A stretch of 64,000 bases of DNA from Ramlibacter cellulosilyticus. GTDB taxonomy: Bacteria; Pseudomonadota; Gammaproteobacteria; Burkholderiales; Burkholderiaceae_C. The stretch lies in the NCBI RefSeq assembly GCF_014297465.1, contig NZ_JACORT010000005.1, positions 279,102 through 343,101 on the forward strand. The letters are read 5' to 3'. Below are positions 1 to 7,673 of the stretch, one piece after another (the stretch's first letter is position 1; each line of letters begins with the position of its first letter). Under the pieces are notes generated by a model, which was not told the origin of the DNA, did not search any database, and saw only the letters and a list, made by a program, of their open reading frames with translations. A program made the translations under genes and the position numbers.

Positions 1-462
1 CCTCTCTCCGAAGACCGGGGCGTTAGAAATTAACAGAACGTGAGATCCGAAGTGCAGAAATCTCTCGTCAAAGTAAAGCCTGCCATCAACTTCCCCAGTT
101 ATCTTTCCATCCACACCATCCGAAAAGGCACCCATGCAGAAAAGCATGTAGTTCTTTGGGCGCGGGAACGTTGCAGTGATAACAGCCTTCGCACCGAGAT
201 CGATCTCCTTTTCGGACTCCCCAATTTTCATCGAGATCTTGGAGAAACCTCGCGCATTGGGACCTGCCCGAAGGACACCGTAGACAGTTTCCAACTCGTC
301 CTTCCGAAGAGGCAGCAGCTCCTCGCCAGGCAGCTTGGAAAAGTAGTCCAAGCTATTCATGTACAAGAGCCCGCTACGCATCTGAGTTAGTCGTTCAAGG
401 CTCGAGACTTTAAACATCAGCCAAAAATCTTTCCTTGGTGGATGGTCGTCAAAGAAGTCCAT
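1..462 (-). CDS. Hypothetical protein, N-terminal part; runs off the left edge
   Basis: An uninterrupted 154-codon reading frame runs from ATG at 462 to the first base of the window without a stop, so only the N-terminal part is present. The start is preceded by GGAG nine bases upstream. The protein begins MDFFDDHPPRKDFWLMFKVS and continues with MRSGLLYMNSLDYFSKLPGE, then alternating hydrophobic and charged segments that read like a soluble protein. A frame extension to a GTG at 564 is possible but would add a low-complexity Gly/Arg stretch. Codon use is clearly less GC-rich than in the neighbours, which suggests recent acquisition. I do not recognise the family with certainty; the MRSGLLYMNSLDYF type motif recalls uncharacterised proteins often found in accessory regions. 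No function is assigned. Confidence 0.6.
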   Translation of the reverse strand, partial: MDFFDDHPPRKDFWLMFKVSSLERLTQMRSGLLYMNSLDYFSKLPGEELLPLRKDELETVYGVLRAGPNARGFSKISMKIGESEKEIDLGAKAVITATFPRPKNYMLFCMGAFSDGVDGKITGEVDGRLYFDERFLHFGSHVLLISNAPVFGER

Positions 463-868
463 TGCCTTGATCTCCAGGGGCTTGGCCGGCGCAGCGAACG
501 GGGGTGCGCGGAATCTGAGGTCTAACGTAATTTCGCCCGCACCTCGCCCCCTCTTATCCCGCACTTGCGCGATAAGACCTCAGCGAGTCCGCAAGCAAGT
601 TCCTGATTCATTTCGCTTTTCCCCTCTTCTTGTGCCATAAGCTGGGGCGAAAACCAAGACTTCTTATGGCGCACCGCTCCACGGGGGCGCTTGCGCCGTA
701 AGAATGCGGAGGCAAGGCGGGCACTACCGTTCGTCGAGAACGAGCCCTGGGTTGATTCGACTCGCGTTCGCCCCGGACGGACGAAGCTTCCCTGCTGCAT
801 GCCCTGACGCGTTCCAGCGACACGCCATCCAGCACTGATAGCACCAGCGCGGGACTTTCCTTCGCCCC
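463..868. other. Intergenic region with several inverted repeats
   Basis: This 406-base gap lies between the partial gene starting at 462 and the 3' end of the hybrid kinase. I see no convincing gene in it. It contains a hairpin (553-562 with 567-576, loop of four) and copies of a TGCGCCrTAAG-like motif in alternating orientation at 631-641, 663-673 and 692-702. It must also hold the promoter of the partial gene if that gene is transcribed on its own. Confidence 0.5.
553..702. repeat. Cluster of inverted repeats with TTGCGCC(A/G)TAAG core
   Basis: CTTATCCCGC (553-562) pairs with GCGCGATAAG (567-576) around a four-base loop, with one mismatch. TGTGCCATAAG (631-641) is inverted relative to CTTATGGCGCA (663-673), 10 of 11 matching. 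TGCGCCGTAAG (692-702) is again in the first orientation. TTGCGCGATAAG (565-576) and TTGCGCCGTAAG (691-702) are near-direct repeats. The motif therefore occurs at least four times within 150 bases. Its role could be binding sites, a folded RNA or a mobile-element remnant; the sequence alone does not decide. Confidence 0.55.
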
Positions 869-3800
869 CTACACCGCCATCGCCACGAACAAATCAAACG
901 CCACCTGCAGCTCCTCCACCAGCCGCTGCAGTTCCTCCATCGGCGCCGATTCCGCGCGCTCCTCCAGCGCCGCCGCGATCCCCGCATAACGCTCCGCAGC
1001 AATCATCGACCCGCCACCCTTCGCCGAGTGGCCCAACCGGGACAGCTGCTTCCGATCCCCCGCCTCCAGCGCCACCCGGATCTTCGCCAGCAACGAGGGC
1101 GTGCTCGAGCGAAACGCCGTCAGCGCCACTTCCTTCAGCTCCTCGTCCCCACCAAACCGCGAGTGCATCGCACTCGCGTCGAACAGCGGCAAGTCCGCCA
1201 GCCGCGAAGGCTGCGCCCCGATCCACCGCGCCAGCATGGCCCGCAGCGTCTTCAGGTCCATCGGCTTGGTGAGGTAGTCGTTCATCCCCGCTTCGATGCA
1301 GCGCTCGCGATCCCCTTTGATCGCGTTGGCCGTCATCGCCACGATGGGCGCCGTGATCCCCGCTTCGCGCAGGCGCCGCGTGGCTTCGTAGCCATCCATC
1401 TCCGGCATCTGGCAGTCCATCAGGATCAGGTCGTAGGTCTCGCGCTGCGCCATCTCGCAGGCTTCCTTGCCGTCGTTGGCGATGCTCACGTCGCCATAAC
1501 CCAGCTTGCGCAGCATTCCGAACGCGACGACCTGGTTGGTCGTGTTGTCCTCCGCCAGCAGGATGCGCGCCGACGGGGCCGCGGGACTGAGGTCGACCCA
1601 GATCGAGGCCGCCGCGGGCTCCTGCGCGGCGATCAAGGGAATCGTGACGGTGAAGCGCGAACCCTTGCCCGGCGTGCTCGTCACGTTCACGGTGCCGCCC
1701 ATCAGGTCCACCAGCTGCCGCACGATCGACAGCCCCAGCCCCGTGCCGCCGAACTGGCGCGACGTGGAGCTGTCCGCCTGCATGAAGCGCGTGAAGAGCT
1801 GCGGCTGCACGTCCGGCGGGATGCCGATGCCCGTGTCCGCGATCGTGAACTCGACGACGTGGGCGGCCTCTTCCGCCGTCGCGCGCACGTCCAGGCCGAT
1901 CCAGCCCGTCGACGTGAACTTCAGCGCGTTGCCCAGCAGGTTCACCAGCACCTGGCGCAGGCGCGTCGGGTCGGCCACCACGTGCTGTGGCAGGTTCGGA
2001 TCGATGCGCACGCGGAACAGCAGGCTCTTCTCCGTCGCGCGCAGCCGGTACAGCGTCGCCAGGTCCTGCAGCAGCTCCTGCAGGTCGAAGGTCACGCGCT
2101 CGATCTCCATCTGGCCGGCCTCGATCTTGGAGACGTCCAGGATGTCGTTCACCAGCGCCAGCAGCGACTGCGCGCTGCGGTCGATCAGGTCCGCATGGCG
2201 GCGCACCTCCGGCGTGAGCTTCTCATCGAGCAGCAGCTTCGTCATGCCGATGATCCCGTTCAGCGGCGTGCGGATCTCGTGGCTCATGGTGGCCAGGAAC
2301 TGGCTCTTGGCCTTGTTCGCCTGGTCCGCCGCGTCGCGCGCGATGCGCAGCTCCTCTTCGGCCGCGCGCGCCTGGGTGATGTCGCGGTTGGTGCCCACCA
2401 TGCGCAGCGGCGAGCCTTCGCCGTCGCGTTCCGCCACCCGTCCTTCGCTGTGGATCCACAGCAGCGTGCCGTCGCGCCGCCGCACGCGGTGCTGCACCAC
2501 GTAGCGCATCGAGGACCCGGCCAGCACGTCCTTCAGCGCCAGCTCGATCGCGGGCAGGTCCTCCGCCGGCACCAGCTCCAGCAACTGCTGCGCCGTGCAG
2601 AAGGTTTCCTGCGGCTTGCCGCCCAGCATCACCGACCACTGTTCGGAGAGGTAGATCTCCTCGGCCGCCACGTCCAGGTCCCACAAGGCGAGCGCGGAGC
2701 CTTCCAGGGCGCGGTGCAAACGCTCCTGGCTGCGCTCCAGGGCGGCGTGCGCGAGCTGCGTCTCCGTGACGTCCTGCAGCGCGCCGACCAGCGCGTACGG
2801 CTTGCCGTCGCGGCGCTCCACCTGTCCGACCGACCGCACCCACACGCGGCGGCCGCGCGCCGTCGTCATCGGCAGCTGCACGTCCCACGGCCGGCCGTTC
2901 TCGATGCAGGCCATGGCCGTATCGCGGATCAGCTTCTGCGCCTCGGCATCGAAGTACCGCGCCTGCTCGTCGCCGCGCGGCTGGTAGTCGGGCGGCAGTT
3001 CGTAGATGCGGCGCGTCTGGCTGGTCCAGAAGATCTCGCGCGTCACCAGGTTGTAGCGCCAGGCACCGACGCCCGCGATCTGCTCGGCGCGCGCCAGGAA
3101 CTCGTTGCTCGCGCGCATCTGCTCCTGCGACCGCACCTGCTCGCTCACGTCCTCGATGGAGCCGACGTAGCCGCCGGGGGAACCGTCGGGCAGGCGCACG
3201 GCCTGCGAGCGGCCGCGCACGTGCACCACGCTCCCGTCGGGCCGGCGCACGCGGTAGGTGTGGTCGAACACGGTGCCGTCCGCGGCGGCCTGCTGCCACA
3301 GGGCGAGCATGGCGTCCTCATCGTCCTCGTGCAGCCACTGGACCCACTGGTCGCCCATGAGCTCGACGAGCGGGCGGCCGAAGATGCGCGCCGCCTCCGG
3401 GTTGCCGTAGATCACCTGCCCGCGCGCGTCGGTGTGGAAGATGCCGACCGGGCACGACTCCGACAGCTCGCGGAACATCTGTTCGCTGGAGCCCTGCAGC
3501 GACCGGTGCGCTGCCTGGCGCAGCAGCAGCGCCTGGACGACGGTGGCTGCGAGTTCCTGCAGTGCGGCACGCTCGCCCGCCGCGAGGCCGGCCCGCGGCT
3601 GGAAGTCGATGACCGCGAGCGCGCCGATCACGTGCCCTTCCGGCGTGGTGAGCGGTGCGCCGGCATAGAAGGCGATGCGGGGCGCGTCGCGCACGCAGCT
3701 CTTGTCGGCCACGCGCGCGTCCCGGCGCGTGTCGGGGATTTCCACGAACTCGCCGGACTCCACCACCAGCGGGCAGATCGCCTCTTCCATGGGCGTTTCC

Positions 3801-4021
3801 AGCGGCCCGGTCCACCCCGCGCGCGCCTTCGTCCACTGCCGGCGGTTGTCGATCAGGTTGATCATCGCCACCGGCGTGCCGCAGGCGGCCGCGGCCGCGC
3901 GCGCCAGCCCGTCCAGCAAGGCCTCGGACGGCGTGTCCAGCACGGCCAGGCTGCGCAGGGCGTCGACGCGGCGGCCTTCGCTCGCGCTCTCGGCGCCCGG
4001 ACGGGAGGGGGTGGGGGTCAC
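869..4021 (-). CDS. Hybrid sensor histidine kinase (GAF-PAS-PAS-PAS-HisKA-HATPase-REC-Hpt)
   Basis: This 1050-residue multidomain phosphorelay kinase starts with GTG at 4021. Approximate domain order: GAF (20-165), three PAS domains (180-300, 305-430, 435-560), a dimerisation domain with the H-box MSHEIRTPLNG (His581), a HATPase domain with NALKFT, DTGIGIP and GGTGLGLS boxes (about 685-800), a receiver domain with LMDCQMPEMDG (Asp869) and a C-terminal Hpt domain with GHSAKGGG (His998). All three phosphorelay residues are present, so phosphate can move His581 to Asp869 to His998 and on to a separate response regulator. I see no transmembrane segment, so it should sense a cytoplasmic or diffusible signal through GAF/PAS. 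No response regulator gene is adjacent. The architecture resembles BarA/ArcB-type kinases, but the signal is unknown. Confidence 0.9.
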   Translation of the reverse strand: MTPTPSRPGAESASEGRRVDALRSLAVLDTPSEALLDGLARAAAAACGTPVAMINLIDNRRQWTKARAGWTGPLETPMEEAICPLVVESGEFVEIPDTRRDARVADKSCVRDAPRIAFYAGAPLTTPEGHVIGALAVIDFQPRAGLAAGERAALQELAATVVQALLLRQAAHRSLQGSSEQMFRELSESCPVGIFHTDARGQVIYGNPEAARIFGRPLVELMGDQWVQWLHEDDEDAMLALWQQAAADGTVFDHTYRVRRPDGSVVHVRGRSQAVRLPDGSPGGYVGSIEDVSEQVRSQEQMRASNEFLARAEQIAGVGAWRYNLVTREIFWTSQTRRIYELPPDYQPRGDEQARYFDAEAQKLIRDTAMACIENGRPWDVQLPMTTARGRRVWVRSVGQVERRDGKPYALVGALQDVTETQLAHAALERSQERLHRALEGSALALWDLDVAAEEIYLSEQWSVMLGGKPQETFCTAQQLLELVPAEDLPAIELALKDVLAGSSMRYVVQHRVRRRDGTLLWIHSEGRVAERDGEGSPLRMVGTNRDITQARAAEEELRIARDAADQANKAKSQFLATMSHEIRTPLNGIIGMTKLLLDEKLTPEVRRHADLIDRSAQSLLALVNDILDVSKIEAGQMEIERVTFDLQELLQDLATLYRLRATEKSLLFRVRIDPNLPQHVVADPTRLRQVLVNLLGNALKFTSTGWIGLDVRATAEEAAHVVEFTIADTGIGIPPDVQPQLFTRFMQADSSTSRQFGGTGLGLSIVRQLVDLMGGTVNVTSTPGKGSRFTVTIPLIAAQEPAAASIWVDLSPAAPSARILLAEDNTTNQVVAFGMLRKLGYGDVSIANDGKEACEMAQRETYDLILMDCQMPEMDGYEATRRLREAGITAPIVAMTANAIKGDRERCIEAGMNDYLTKPMDLKTLRAMLARWIGAQPSRLADLPLFDASAMHSRFGGDEELKEVALTAFRSSTPSLLAKIRVALEAGDRKQLSRLGHSAKGGGSMIAAERYAGIAAALEERAESAPMEELQRLVEELQVAFDLFVAMAV

Positions 4022-4071
4022 GGTGCGACTCTACCGTGTCCGGCGGCCCAGCGGTTCCCGGGCGATCCCTC

Positions 4072-4980
4072 CTAGCGCACCAGCGTGGAGGCGCCGAACA
4101 GGCTCTGGATGAATTCCACGGCGAGTTCCGCGGTGCGGTTGCGGACGTCCAGCGCCGGGTTGATCTCCACCACGTCCAGCGAGCCCAGCCGGCCCGTGTC
4201 CGCGATCATCTCCATGCACAGCTGCATCTCGCGGTAGGTGGGGCCGCCGCGCACGCCCGTGCCGACGCCGGGCGCCTCCATCGGGTCGAGGCAGTCCAGG
4301 TCGAAGCTCACGTGGATGTGCGTGTCCTCGTCCACGTCCTGCAGCACCTCGGTCATCGTGTTGCGCATGCCGTGCTCGTCGATGTGGCGCATGTCGAAGA
4401 CCTGCAGGCCCATCTGCTTGATGGCCTGGCGCTCGTCCGCGTCGACGCTGCGGATGCCGATGAAGTCGAGGCTGCCCGCGTCGATGGCCGCGCGCTCGCC
4501 GCTCCAGCCGACGAGGTCGGCCGGTCCGTGGCCCAGGAGGCACGCGACCGGCATGCCGTGGATGTTGCCGCTGGGGCTGATCGTCTCGGTGTTGACGTCG
4601 GTATGCGCGTCGAGCCAGATCACGCGCAGGTTCTTGCGCTCCTGGCGGCACTGCCGCGCGACCGCGCTGATGGAGCCGATGGCCAGGCAGTGGTCCCCGC
4701 CCATGAGCAGCGGCACATGGTTCATCGCGAGCGCCGTCGACACGGCCTCGAACACGGCGCGGTTCCACGCGACCACCTCGGGCAGGTGGCGCACGCCTTG
4801 CGCCGGTTGCTGCCACGGATTGGGCGGGCCCGCGAGGTTGCCCCGATCGATGACGTCGAAGCCCTGCGCCTGCAGCGCGGCGGCGAGGCCGGCCACGCGC
4901 AGCGCATCCGGCCCCATGCCGGCGCCGCGCACGCTGGCGCCAACGTCGGTGGGCGCGCCGATGAGACTCACAGTGGCCAT
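4072..4980 (-). CDS. rocF: Arginase
   Basis: Hydrolyses L-arginine to ornithine and urea in the cytoplasm using a binuclear manganese centre. The 302-residue protein has the ureohydrolase signatures in order: MGGDHCLAIGS, WLDAHTDVNT, GNIHGMP, and SFDLDCLDPMEAPGVGT followed by RGGPTYRE; these carry the His/Asp metal ligands. The C-terminal end (DVVEINPALD, then TAELAVEF) is arginase-like rather than agmatinase-like. The ATG at 4980 is chosen because GAGGAA lies six bases upstream; an in-frame ATG at 4992 and longer extensions lack a ribosome site and family similarity. It is divergent from the alcohol dehydrogenase gene and about 50 bases upstream of the hybrid kinase on the same strand. Confidence 0.9.
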   Translation of the reverse strand: MATVSLIGAPTDVGASVRGAGMGPDALRVAGLAAALQAQGFDVIDRGNLAGPPNPWQQPAQGVRHLPEVVAWNRAVFEAVSTALAMNHVPLLMGGDHCLAIGSISAVARQCRQERKNLRVIWLDAHTDVNTETISPSGNIHGMPVACLLGHGPADLVGWSGERAAIDAGSLDFIGIRSVDADERQAIKQMGLQVFDMRHIDEHGMRNTMTEVLQDVDEDTHIHVSFDLDCLDPMEAPGVGTGVRGGPTYREMQLCMEMIADTGRLGSLDVVEINPALDVRNRTAELAVEFIQSLFGASTLVR

Positions 4981-5107
4981 TGCTTTCCTCATTGTGTGGC
5001 ACGCGGCAGCACGCGCGTCTGCATTGCTACAGGATGCATCAAAGATAACAAAGGCTGGGTTCGAATTCGCAGAATGGGTCGCCAGCACCTTCAGGGAGAA
5101 CGATTCA

Positions 5108-6286
5108 ATGCTGGCCATGCAATACCGCGGTCCCTACCGGGTTCGCGCCACCCACAAGCCCGAGCCCCGCATCGAGCACCCGAACGACGCCATCGTGCGC
5201 GTCACGCGCTCGTGCATCTGCGGCTCGGACCTGCACCTCTACCACGGCCTCGTGCCGGACACGCGCGTCGGGCACACCTTCGGCCACGAGTTCGTCGGCG
5301 TGGTCGAGGAGGTGGGCCCATCCGTGCAGAGCCTCAAGAAGGGCGACCACGTGCTGGTGCCCTTCAACATCTTCTGCGGCAGCTGCTTCTTCTGCCAGAA
5401 GGAGCTCTATTCCAACTGCCACAACGTGAACCCCGAGGCCACGGCCATCGGGGGCATCTACGGCTATTCGCACAGCACCGGTGGCTACGACGGCGGCCAG
5501 GCGGAGTTCGTCCGCGTGCCGATGGCGGACGTGGGTCCGCACAAGATCCCCGACGACCTGAGCATGGACGACGCCGTGCTGCTCACCGACGCCTGCCCCA
5601 CCGGCTACCAGGCGGCGGAGATGGGCGAGGTGGCGGAAGGCGACACGGTGGTCGTGTTCGGCGCCGGTCCCGTCGGCCTGTTTGCCGCCAAGTCCGCCTG
5701 GCTCATGGGCGCCGGCCGCGTGATCGTGGTGGACCACCTCGAATACCGGCTCGAGTTCGCGCGCAAGTTTGCCCAGTGCGAGACCGTGAACCTCAAGGAG
5801 GTGGACGACATGGCCATCCACCTCAAGAAGATGACCGACTGGCTGGGCGCGGACGTGTGCATCGACGCGGTGGGCGCGGAGGCCGTGGGCAGCATGCTGC
5901 AGCAACTGACCGGCCGCTACATGAAGCTGCAGGCGGGCGCGGCGACGGTGCTGCACTGGGCGATCAATTCGGCGCGCAAGGGCGGCACGGTCTCGATCGT
6001 CGGCGTGTACGGGCCCACGGGCAACATGGTCCCGATCGGCAATGCGCTGAACAAGGGCCTCACGCTGCGCATGAACCAGGCGGCGGTGAAGCGCCACCTG
6101 CCGCGGCTGATCGAGCACATCCAGGCCGGCCGCCTCAAGCCAAGCGCGATCATCACCCACCGCTTCGAACTGGAGGACGTCGCGGACGCGTACCACATCT
6201 TCTCGAGCAAGCTGGACAACTGCATCAAGCCCGTGATGATCCCGCCGGCCGGCCGCCAGTACGAGCGGCAGATGGCGATGCACTGA
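5108..6286 (+). CDS. Zinc-dependent alcohol dehydrogenase (MDR family)
   Basis: A 392-residue medium-chain dehydrogenase/reductase. The catalytic zinc region CICGSDLHLYHG and GHTFGHEFVG lies near residues 35-65. A structural-zinc loop with four cysteines (CGSCFFCQKELYSNC) follows at about 90-110, and the NAD-binding fold carries GAGPVGLFAAKSA. This layout matches the threonine-dehydrogenase / glutathione-independent formaldehyde dehydrogenase-like branch; the substrate cannot be told from sequence. The start at 5108 has AGGGAGAA at suitable spacing. It is the first gene of a four-gene operon with an unknown protein and two ferritin-like proteins; only 11 bases separate it from the next start, so co-transcription is likely. 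Confidence 0.85.
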   Translation: MLAMQYRGPYRVRATHKPEPRIEHPNDAIVRVTRSCICGSDLHLYHGLVPDTRVGHTFGHEFVGVVEEVGPSVQSLKKGDHVLVPFNIFCGSCFFCQKELYSNCHNVNPEATAIGGIYGYSHSTGGYDGGQAEFVRVPMADVGPHKIPDDLSMDDAVLLTDACPTGYQAAEMGEVAEGDTVVVFGAGPVGLFAAKSAWLMGAGRVIVVDHLEYRLEFARKFAQCETVNLKEVDDMAIHLKKMTDWLGADVCIDAVGAEAVGSMLQQLTGRYMKLQAGAATVLHWAINSARKGGTVSIVGVYGPTGNMVPIGNALNKGLTLRMNQAAVKRHLPRLIEHIQAGRLKPSAIITHRFELEDVADAYHIFSSKLDNCIKPVMIPPAGRQYERQMAMH

Positions 6287-6297
6287 ACGGAGGCGAC

Positions 6298-6834
6298 ATG
6301 AGCAACCAACCGGATGACATGACGATCTACGTCGAGAAGACCTCGCCCGAGGAACAGCGCCGCAAGCCGCCCGCCGGCATCGAGGGCTGGGGCGCGGACC
6401 TCGACCCGCAGGCGCGGCCCGCCTACCCGAAGGAGCGCACGCCGCCGCGCTTCATCAACAAGCACTGGGACGACCTCGAGCACCAGAAGGCGACGGTGAA
6501 GGTGTTCCATTCGACCGAACGCCCCGGACTCACGCCCGTGTTCGGCACCGCCCAGCCGCCCAGCGGCGTCTCCGGAATGATCCGCGGCGCCGCTTTCCGC
6601 TGGAGCGAGAACGACCTGCGCCACTGGCTGATGCTGCTCTTCGCGGACCGCGTGAACGTGGTCGAGGGAATCATCGACGACCTGGTCCACGGCCACGTGC
6701 CGAACGTCTTCCGCGAGATGGGCGGCCCCGCCGAATGGCGCTACAACCGCGCGGGGTTCTACAAGAAGGCCGCGATCGCCGCCGGCGTGGTCGGCGTGCT
6801 GCTCTACATGAACGCGCGGCGCAAGCGCCGCTGA
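6298..6834 (+). CDS. Small protein with C-terminal membrane segment, function unknown
   Basis: A 178-residue protein starting at ATG 6298, with GGAGG just upstream. The N-terminal two thirds are hydrophilic, rich in Pro, Arg and Glu, and look soluble. Near the C terminus there is one hydrophobic stretch (AAIAAGVVGVLLYM) followed by a positive tail (NARRKRR), as in a tail-anchored or signal-anchor protein with its bulk in the cytoplasm. A central part (WSENDLRHWLMLLFADRVNV) may be helical. I do not recognise a family. It sits between the dehydrogenase and two ferritin-like proteins and is very probably part of the same operon. Confidence 0.75.
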   Translation: MSNQPDDMTIYVEKTSPEEQRRKPPAGIEGWGADLDPQARPAYPKERTPPRFINKHWDDLEHQKATVKVFHSTERPGLTPVFGTAQPPSGVSGMIRGAAFRWSENDLRHWLMLLFADRVNVVEGIIDDLVHGHVPNVFREMGGPAEWRYNRAGFYKKAAIAAGVVGVLLYMNARRKRR

Positions 6835-6858
6835 TTTTTTCTGGCAAGGAAGTACCCC

Positions 6859-7662
6859 ATGGAAGCAACCACGATCGGGATGAACCGCACCGGCACCGCG
6901 ATGTCGCCGGTGGACGTGAAGGCGATGACGGACGCCGCGGACGCGCTGAGCCCGGCCATGCCCATCGACACGACGGCGATGGACGCGGAGCGCACGATGT
7001 ACATCAACGAGTCGGAGACGGTGGGGTCGATCCCGCCGCCCGCGTCGATGAAGGGCGTGCTGAAGGCGGGCATGGCCAAGATGAAGGGCGGCGCGCCGAG
7101 CATCTTCATGGACAAGCTCGGCGAGCGCATCGCCTTCGAGCGCGCCGGCACGCGCCTGTACGAGGCGCTGATCACCAAGTACCAGGCGGTGGAGGGGCTG
7201 GGGCAGGAAGTGCTGCCGCCCGCGGACCAGCTGCCCCCGCTCGATTCCGGCACCGCGCCGGGGTCGGTCGCCGGCGAGACGCCGCTCGCCACGCTGCAGC
7301 GCATCCGCGCCGAGGAGCTGGAGCACTTCCACATGCTGGGGCAGGCCATGATGAAGATGGGCGGCGACCCCACGGCGCAGACGCCGTGCGCCGACGTCAC
7401 CGCGACGGCCAGCATGGGCATCGTGCAGGTCCTCACCGACCCGCGCACGACGATCGCACAGTGCCTCAACGCGCTCCTCACCGCCGAACTCACCGACAAC
7501 GCCGGCTGGGAGCTGCTGGTGCAACTCGCGGAAGACGCAGGCGAGACGGAGCTGGCGGGCCGCTTCCTCGGCGCGCTCGCCCAGGAGCAGGAGCACCTGG
7601 CCATCGTCAAGGGCTGGCTCACGCAGCTGGTGAAACAAGGTGCCGGCACGCCGGCGGTTTGA
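6859..7662 (+). CDS. Ferritin-like domain protein (putative di-metal four-helix bundle), first copy
   Basis: A 267-residue protein. After a poorly structured N-terminal 80 residues comes a helical region with two metal-ligand type motifs: E155-x-x-H158 within EELEHFHMLG, and E243-x-x-H246 within AQEQEHLAIV. Additional glutamates lie in FERAGTRLYEALI and LTAELTDNAGWELL. Two ExxH motifs about 88 residues apart are the hallmark of ferritin-like di-iron or di-manganese bundles. Storage, oxidase or catalase activity cannot be told from sequence. The gene is third in the operon and has AAGGAA before its start at 6859. It is followed after 11 bases by a second, larger ferritin-like gene. Confidence 0.75.
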   Translation: MEATTIGMNRTGTAMSPVDVKAMTDAADALSPAMPIDTTAMDAERTMYINESETVGSIPPPASMKGVLKAGMAKMKGGAPSIFMDKLGERIAFERAGTRLYEALITKYQAVEGLGQEVLPPADQLPPLDSGTAPGSVAGETPLATLQRIRAEELEHFHMLGQAMMKMGGDPTAQTPCADVTATASMGIVQVLTDPRTTIAQCLNALLTAELTDNAGWELLVQLAEDAGETELAGRFLGALAQEQEHLAIVKGWLTQLVKQGAGTPAV

Positions 7663-7673
7663 GAGGGGAACAC

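Noticed and set aside
40..390. Plus-strand 116-codon frame near the left edge
   Set aside because: The minus-strand frame over the same bases is longer, has a ribosome site and reads as a more natural protein.
522..800. Minus-strand 92-codon frame in the gap upstream of the partial gene
   Set aside because: It runs through the inverted repeats, has no good ribosome site and an Arg/Ser-rich, protein-unlike composition.
1028..4075. A 1015-codon open frame on the plus strand opposite the hybrid kinase
   Set aside because: It is rich in Arg, His and Gln with no recognisable domain, as expected for the antisense frame of a GC-rich gene; the minus-strand frame has a complete kinase.
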